NCBI GenBank assembly: GCA_026874595.1
Contig: CM049318.1
Span: 30,476,956-30,540,955, forward strand
Length of the DNA: 64,000 nucleotides
Direction: 5' to 3'
Origin: Sipunculus nudus
Lineage: Eukaryota > Annelida > Sipuncula > Golfingiida > Sipunculidae
Position 1 is the first letter of the stretch. Every line of letters begins with the position of its first letter. Below the pieces are notes generated by a model that made no database searches, was not told the DNA's origin, and saw only the letters and a program-made list of their open reading frames with translations. Shown here one piece after another: positions 59,641 through 64,000 of this stretch. The position numbers were made by a program, and so were the translations under genes.

Positions 59641-60046
59641 CAATGTTTGCTTTTACTTCGTATGAGACTGGGGTTCGTTCACGAATAATGCTGGTTGATG
59701 TTCATGCTTAATTTACATACTCTGACTGTTATATATGATACCTGCGCACACATACCCATGCATGTTGGGCGAAACCATGCTTAATAAAACCAATATAGTA
59801 TTATTAAATACATTAGCTTAGATAGGACACAGAAAATAAATCTCAATATTTGAAGACCATGACAGTACCCAGATAAAGAGAAGAAAATTGAGAGAAGAAA
59901 GATGGACTCCATGACTGGGCAGTCTCACAATTTATATCCTGTTACTAACCAGGCCCGGTGACTTCTACACCTGCGGTCCCTTGATGTTTAATCGTCCCCA
60001 TTATTGGGTCATACCATCGAGGAATCCTCCGAAAATCGCACTCATT

Positions 60047-61877
60047 TTTAGCTAAGCTGACTTTCAGTCATGCTGGGCTATAGCAATGGGTCTTTGTCCG
60101 TCGTCCTTCCGTCTCTCCGTCCGGCCGTCCGTTAGCAGGGCACAAATCGTAACCGTAGGGGCTAGGGCCATGAACCCTATGCAGTCTTAGAGGTTCTAAA
60201 AAGATCTCCTTGCAAACCTGAAATTAGTTCACTGCGACCTATATTTTCGAAGTTATGGGGTGTGTTTGCACCCCCCAGAAATAATTCTTTTAGCAAAATT
60301 TTTCATCCCAAACCTTCCATCTTTCACATACAGCTCACCTACCAACAGGGGAAGAACCATAATTACTTTGAGGTCACAAGGTCAAAGGTCAAGGTTACAG
60401 AACCAACTTCTTTGAAAAGCCTGTGGATGCATTTTAAGCCAAACCTTTCATCCCAATTCTTTGATCTTTCACATATAGCTCACCTACTAAGTGGGAGAAA
60501 AATCCTATAGATGTTGAGGTCACAAGGTCAAAGGTCAGGGTCACAGGATCCACTTCTTTGAAAAGGTTGTGGACACATTTCACGCTAGACCTTTCATTCC
60601 AAACCTTTCAGCACTGATATCGCTTCTCTGCCAACAGCGGAAAAGACCTGTTGATTTTGAGGTCAAAAGTTAAGTTCACAGCATCCTCTTCTTGCGTGGA
60701 GTCATTTTCAGGCAAACTTTTCAATCTATACTTTCCATCTGTCATATATGGCTTACCTACCAATAGGGGAAGAAGCCTATTGATGTTTAGTTCAAAAGGT
60801 CAAAGGTCAAGGTCACAATATTGTTCTAAATGCTTGTGAACATATTTCAAGTGAAACTGTTCAAACCAAACCTTCAGTCTTTCACATATGCCACATCTAT
60901 GCATCACTGAATGTGATTCAAACTTCATATTTATGGGTCTTTTTGCATGAAGAAATAACTAATCGATTTTAAGGTCAGCTGGTCAGGAGGTTAAAGGTTG
61001 CAGGTCTAAGTTATTCACTCATTGGTTGCCAAGTAATTACACCCGCCCAGATGTAATTGGTTAGTAGTTACCCATCATTTAGAGAGAATCCAGTTGATAT
61101 GTGGGCAAAAGGCCAAGGTCAAAGGTCAGGGATGTTCACAATAACTTATTTTGTAGACCATCTCTATTTTTCTTGTACATATAACCATTGCACTCCAACT
61201 GGTACATCTCACTGTGTGGCTGTAATTGTGAGTGATGCTGGTGACATATGACTCTCTTTTGTATAAGTGATAAGGCTGAGTGATAAATACCTCGTTAATG
61301 CATAACAAAAACACTGTTGCCGGAATGCTTCAGCCAGGCATTAAGACTGTGAGAGTATAGTATTAAGGTTTAGCTACTGATTTATAAGGTGATGGGAACA
61401 TTTTGCAGTTTATTTTATGGAATCATAGCAATAAACTTAGTTTCCTAGAAATCTGAATATTTTAATATAAATCACCAGATATAAAAGCAAATGTTTGTTC
61501 TCATAATATGTGGATGTGTACCTGGATTTTGGATGGCTTTTTTTTTATTACAAGACTTTTAGTCATGCTTTCTGCATTTCTTTTCTTTCAGGTTTTGCAG
61601 TTTACCTACCCTGCTGATCCCATTGAAAAGCAGAGTGATAATAAAAAATATTGGACTTACACTTTTTACATTTGCATATCTATAAATCTAATAAGAGGGC
61701 CTGAAGATGCCTTTTGAATTGTTTTGGACATTCATTACTGTAACATCCTTTGGAGAATTTGCTACAAGTTTGGTCTCTTATTGGAGGATGTGTGATATCA
61801 AATGTCAGACTTGTCAGAAATCCATTATATCTGCCAGTTCGCCACCTTAGAAATCCTTTTGTCAGTGCAGTTTCAGT
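60047..61877 (+). repeat. 2.4-kb repeat, copy B (truncated)
   Basis: Close match to 52197-54000, including the AGGTCA array (60290-61140) and the ggttttgcagtttacctaccc block at 61591. Cut at about 61877, where a third copy begins. Confidence 0.65.
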
Positions 61878-61881
61878 GATT

Positions 61882-62093
61882 TTTAGCTCAGCTGACTTTT
61901 AGTCATGCTGTGCTATAGTGATGGGTCTTTGTCTGTCGTCCTTCCGTCTGTCCGTCCGGCCAGCCGTCCGGCCGTTAGCAGGGCACAAATTGTAACTGTA
62001 AGGGCTAGATACATGAACCCTATGAAGTCTTAGCGGTTCTAAAAAGATCTCCTTGCAGATCTGAAATTAGGTCACTGTGACCTATATTCTTCA
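61882..62093 (+). repeat. 2.4-kb repeat, 5' part of a third copy
   Basis: Repeats tttagctcagctgactttta through ctgaaattaggtcactg, then breaks off into a different sequence at about 62094. Confidence 0.6.
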
Positions 62094-62262
62094 CATCTTC
62101 TTCAATGTCAGCAGCTTATGACGGAAAACACAAATGATCATGGCAGTATTATTGATCTTGTGTTTTCAAACTTCCCTAATACATCAACTTCTGCAATAGA
62201 GAGTTCCTAGTCTGATCACAAAATCCTGTTTACTGTTGTTCCTGAAAATGTTTTCCAGTTTC
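62094..62262 (+). pseudogene. Fragment of a non-LTR retrotransposon endonuclease
   Basis: One frame reads SHLLQCQQLMTENTNDHGSI, IDLVFSN, a TAG, then SDHKILFTVV. The IDLVFSN..SDHK pattern is the end of the endonuclease domain in Jockey/CR1/RTE-type LINEs, unlike the LINE at 18-29 kb. Very short and interrupted; a remnant. Confidence 0.5.
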
Positions 62263-62439
62263 ACTCAGTTAATTGATATAAGGCCTTCACTTAAATAGTA
62301 ATCTAACAGTTCACATATAATGTTATAGTTATGCAATTATTGTTATGCTTGGCCTTTGATACCATAGCAGGACAGGTGTTGGGGAAGGCTTTAAATACAG
62401 GTCATATTTGTCAGCTGAGCGTCATGACCCATGGGTCAC

Positions 62440-62612
62440 TTGTTGATTGAAACGCACGGCACATGGTGAGTAGAACACTGCCTTCCTTTGAAGCCTGAAG
62501 AGCGCTGACCCTAGGTAGGGGCCGACGATGAAAAATTTCACCGTATCGGCTGAGATTCGAACCCACATTCTGAGTCCTGTATCTACCCTTGAGCCACAGT
62601 AGCCGGTTAATC
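62440..62612 (-). mobile_element. tRNA-derived SINE, - strand
   Basis: Reverse-complemented: tggctcaagggtagatacagg (A-box region), gggttcgaatctcagcc (B box), then cggtgaaatttttcatcgtcggcccct, the family body. Confidence 0.6.
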
Positions 62613-62739
62613 TGGTTTCATGACGTTCCCGCCGCCGCAGAGAAATCTTGTGAGCGGGATAACTCAAAAAATATTTCACGGATCTTTATCAAATTTAACA
62701 TGTGTATAGATATAGGTAAGAGAACGAAGCCTATTAAAA

Positions 62740-64000
62740 ATGGGGTCATGACCTTTGCTATAAAAGTGACCTTGACCTTGAATATGTCCATTTTGGTTGA
62801 AAATAGAACACAAATTCTTAAAAAAAGCTTACATGAATTGGTCCAAAATCACGGTTACGGAAGATCTTGGATAGCCTTGTGATGTACCGGAAACATGTGG
62901 CACCACCTATTATCCTTTTCTTGTTTTCACGTCTTTTTATATCTCCATAATTGCCATTTGGCAGTACTGTGAATATTGTAAGTCAGAAGCTAATAGACAG
63001 ATTTCTTTCATATTATAAACATGTAGACAGAGATGGGTTATGGTATGAAGTATAATAAAATAATGGTCATGAACTGTACCATGAGAGTGGTCTTGACCTT
63101 GAATATTTCTATATTTGGTGAAAATCACACACCTCTTATGATATTTCCAGTGTTGATAGTCATATGGATTTCAAAAGTGTCTTGTGTAGCTCACCTACCA
63201 ATAGTAGATGATCCATATCAATGTTGGGTTAATAAGGTCAAAGGTCAAGGCCACAGGAGCATCGGTCAAAAAAGTTAGTTCCCTGTTGATTATTCCAGCT
63301 TTTATTGATGTATGAATTTCAAACTTGACTTTCATATGACCCATTGAAAATGCAAGACCCTTATTGATTTAGGGGTCAAAGGTCAAGGTCACAGGACATA
63401 TCTTTAAAAAGATTGTGGATGCATTTTCAGCCAAAAGTTTAATCTCAGACCTTTCATCTTGATCATATAGTTCACCTGCCAATAGAGGAAGCTCCATATA
63501 GGTTTTGAGGTAACAAGGTAAAAAGTTAAGGTCACAGGAGCAATCTGTCCAAAAATAAGTTTCCGATATGATAATTCCAGCTTGGATTAACATATAGATT
63601 TCAAACTTGCATTATATATGGCCCATCAATAAAGCTGGATTCTTTTGATTTTTGGGTCGTGAGGTCAAAGGTCAAGGTCACTGGACCAACATCTTTAAAA
63701 AGATTGTGGATGCATTATAAGCCAAACTTTTCATCCCAGACCTTTCTTCTTGTACATTTACCTCATTTTCCAATGGTAAAGATCACCGGTCTTACATCTT
63801 TTAACAGACTGTGGATGCATTTTAAATCAAACTTTTAATCTCAGACCTTTCATTTTGCACATACCGCTTACTTGTCAATAGAAGAAGACCCCTATCAGTT
63901 TAAGTTCACAAGGTCAAAGGTGAAGGTCACATGAGCCATCTGTCCAAAAAATTAGTTTCTGGATGATAATTCCAGCTTTGATTGATATATGGATTTGAAA
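62740..64000 (+). repeat. AGGTCA-bearing tandem array running off the window
   Basis: Units with aaggtcaaaggtcaaggtcacagg at about 63235, 63373, 63661 and 63912, alternating with gattgtggatgcatttt and tttcatcccagacctttc blocks. Inverted gtgaccttgaccttgaat occurs at about 62769 and 63089. Confidence 0.7.

Overview
This window looks like eukaryotic nuclear DNA from an invertebrate, most probably a mollusc (an inference). The evidence is long GT-AG introns with coding exons, AT-rich non-coding DNA, abundant (TA)n, (GA)n and (ATT)n microsatellites, and dispersed repeats of kinds I associate with molluscan genomes: AGGTCAAAGGTCAAGGTCA arrays, 'acctccgcc..gaggttatg' repeats, tRNA-derived SINEs, a Penelope-like element and CAGGGGCGGATCC MITEs. 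No bacterial-type operon, CRISPR array or rRNA gene was seen.

Region 1 (about 1-10.7 kb): one apparently intact six-exon gene on the + strand encodes a type II Golgi-type beta-1,4-glycosyltransferase of the B4GALT/B4GALNT family. I predict 404 residues, and all five introns agree in phase. The residue that sets donor specificity in vertebrate B4GALT1 (Tyr) is Leu here, which favours GalNAc as donor sugar. Intron 3 holds a tandem array made of copies of the end of exon 3 together with its splice donor. Introns also hold a degenerate TRIM retroelement, a TA-flanked MITE and an hAT-like MITE.

Region 2 (10.7-17.3 kb): SINEs, several MITEs and a well-preserved triple-LTR TRIM element (12625-13336). 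Its 156-bp LTRs contain tRNA-type Pol III A and B boxes.

Region 3 (17.3-31.2 kb): a broken paralogue of the same glycosyltransferase, with exon 3 and exon 6 recognisable. Its exon 3 is cut in two by a nested insertion of about 12.2 kb. A ~0.9-kb element with TGTTACGG...TCTGTAACA ends sits in the exon. A full-length L1/Tx1-like LINE (17-bp target duplication, poly-A tail, broken ORF1 and ORF2) sits in that element. A 3.3-kb non-autonomous DNA transposon (terminal inverted repeats, 4-bp target duplication) sits in the LINE's ORF2. The exon frame and the LINE frame are both restored when the insertions are mentally removed, so the order of events can be read from the sequence.

Region 4 (31.2-49.5 kb): no gene recognised. 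It holds MITEs, an element with long inverted repeats (37495-38598), twin CAGGGGCGGATCC MITEs, a 5'-truncated Penelope-like element on the - strand with a hammerhead-ribozyme-like tail, and tandem repeats.

Region 5 (49.5-64 kb): duplicated repeat blocks (50.4-54.6 kb and 56.1-62.4 kb) and tandem arrays whose units carry clustered AGGTCA half-sites, running off the right edge. No host gene is supported here.
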